From: SKVR01 sp964453995
GTDB taxonomy: Bacteria; Bacteroidota; Bacteroidia; Bacteroidales; UBA7960
Length of the DNA: 64,000 bases
Direction: 5' to 3'
Assembly (NCBI GenBank): GCA_964453995.1
Contig: CAYVQC010000006.1
Span: 39,548 to 103,547 of the forward strand
The notes below the pieces were generated by a model, which had not been told where the DNA came from, did no database searches, and saw nothing but the letters and a program-made list of their open reading frames with translations. Made by a program: the position numbers and the translations under genes. Position 1 is the stretch's first letter. Every line of letters begins with the position of its first letter. Of the stretch, positions 63,996 to 64,000 are shown one piece after another.

Positions 63996-64000
63996 GACCC

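Noticed and set aside
1..64000. CRISPR array, tRNA/rRNA genes, prophage or intact insertion sequence
   Set aside because: No regularly spaced repeats, no tRNA-like TPsiC/anticodon pattern, and no transposase, integrase or phage structural gene was recognised by eye. A tRNA or repeat scan would be needed to exclude them fully.

Overview
This window looks like a chromosomal segment of a Bacteroidota bacterium, probably a Bacteroidales/Marinilabiliales-like environmental lineage (inferred from gene content). It carries core type IX secretion genes (SprA, the sortase PorU, the shuttle PorV), a GH13 amylase ending in a type IX sorting domain, a Wzi/RemB-type outer-membrane protein, a SMUG2-type uracil-DNA glycosylase and a fused DAHP synthase/chorismate mutase. 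Several genes are preceded by the Bacteroidota promoter pattern TTTG-N19/20-TAnnTTTG. I see no tRNA, rRNA, CRISPR array, prophage or intact insertion sequence. A run of exactly 100 N (61497-61596) is an assembly gap.

Layout. 1-8.2 kb, all minus strand: a PAS histidine kinase cut by the window edge, CheW and a methyl-accepting chemotaxis protein; then a two-component set of two different sensor kinases and a NarL-type regulator. 8.7-18.9 kb: a divergent UDP-GlcNAc 2-epimerase-like protein opposite a Wzi-like barrel, then housekeeping genes (VanZ-like, DUF364, SMUG2, RNase H, ThiL, DAHP synthase/chorismate mutase, APS/PAPS reductase, nucleotide-sugar epimerase). 19-32.6 kb, minus strand: the giant sprA, ruvA, malic enzyme, an OmpA-type lipoprotein and the secreted amylase. 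32.9-41.9 kb: an AsmA-like protein, a thioesterase/OsmC pair, a small cysteine-rich secreted protein, a MacA-like adaptor with an ATPase-less MacB-like permease, ElbB, a NUDIX hydrolase and a protein built of 25-residue repeats. 42-49 kb: porU, porV and a nitroreductase. 49-53.6 kb: a TolC-family protein with an NtrC/NtrB-type two-component pair. 54-56.6 kb: a metal-dependent amidohydrolase with an unexplained C-terminal extension, coupled to a predicted outer-membrane protein. 56.6-58.2 kb: two adjacent genes sharing a glycine-rich N-terminal module. 58.5-63.9 kb: the ligase-associated DNA repair operon (exonuclease, ATP-dependent ligase, Lhr-like helicase, PdeM phosphoesterase).

How it fits together. 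SprA is the outer-membrane channel of type IX secretion; PorV and PorU receive and process its cargo, and the amylase is a visible cargo. The epimerase-like and Wzi-like genes suggest surface polysaccharide work. The last four genes form a known repair module. The most unusual part is the pair at 56.6-58.2 kb: both proteins start with the same Gly-rich motif followed by a Lys-Met-Pro-Thr-Glu segment, and then differ completely (helical repeats plus a C-terminal beta domain in one, a short helical domain in the other). This resembles N-terminal modules I recall from predicted bacterial conflict/signalling proteins, but no partner enzyme is visible here, so a function is not claimed.
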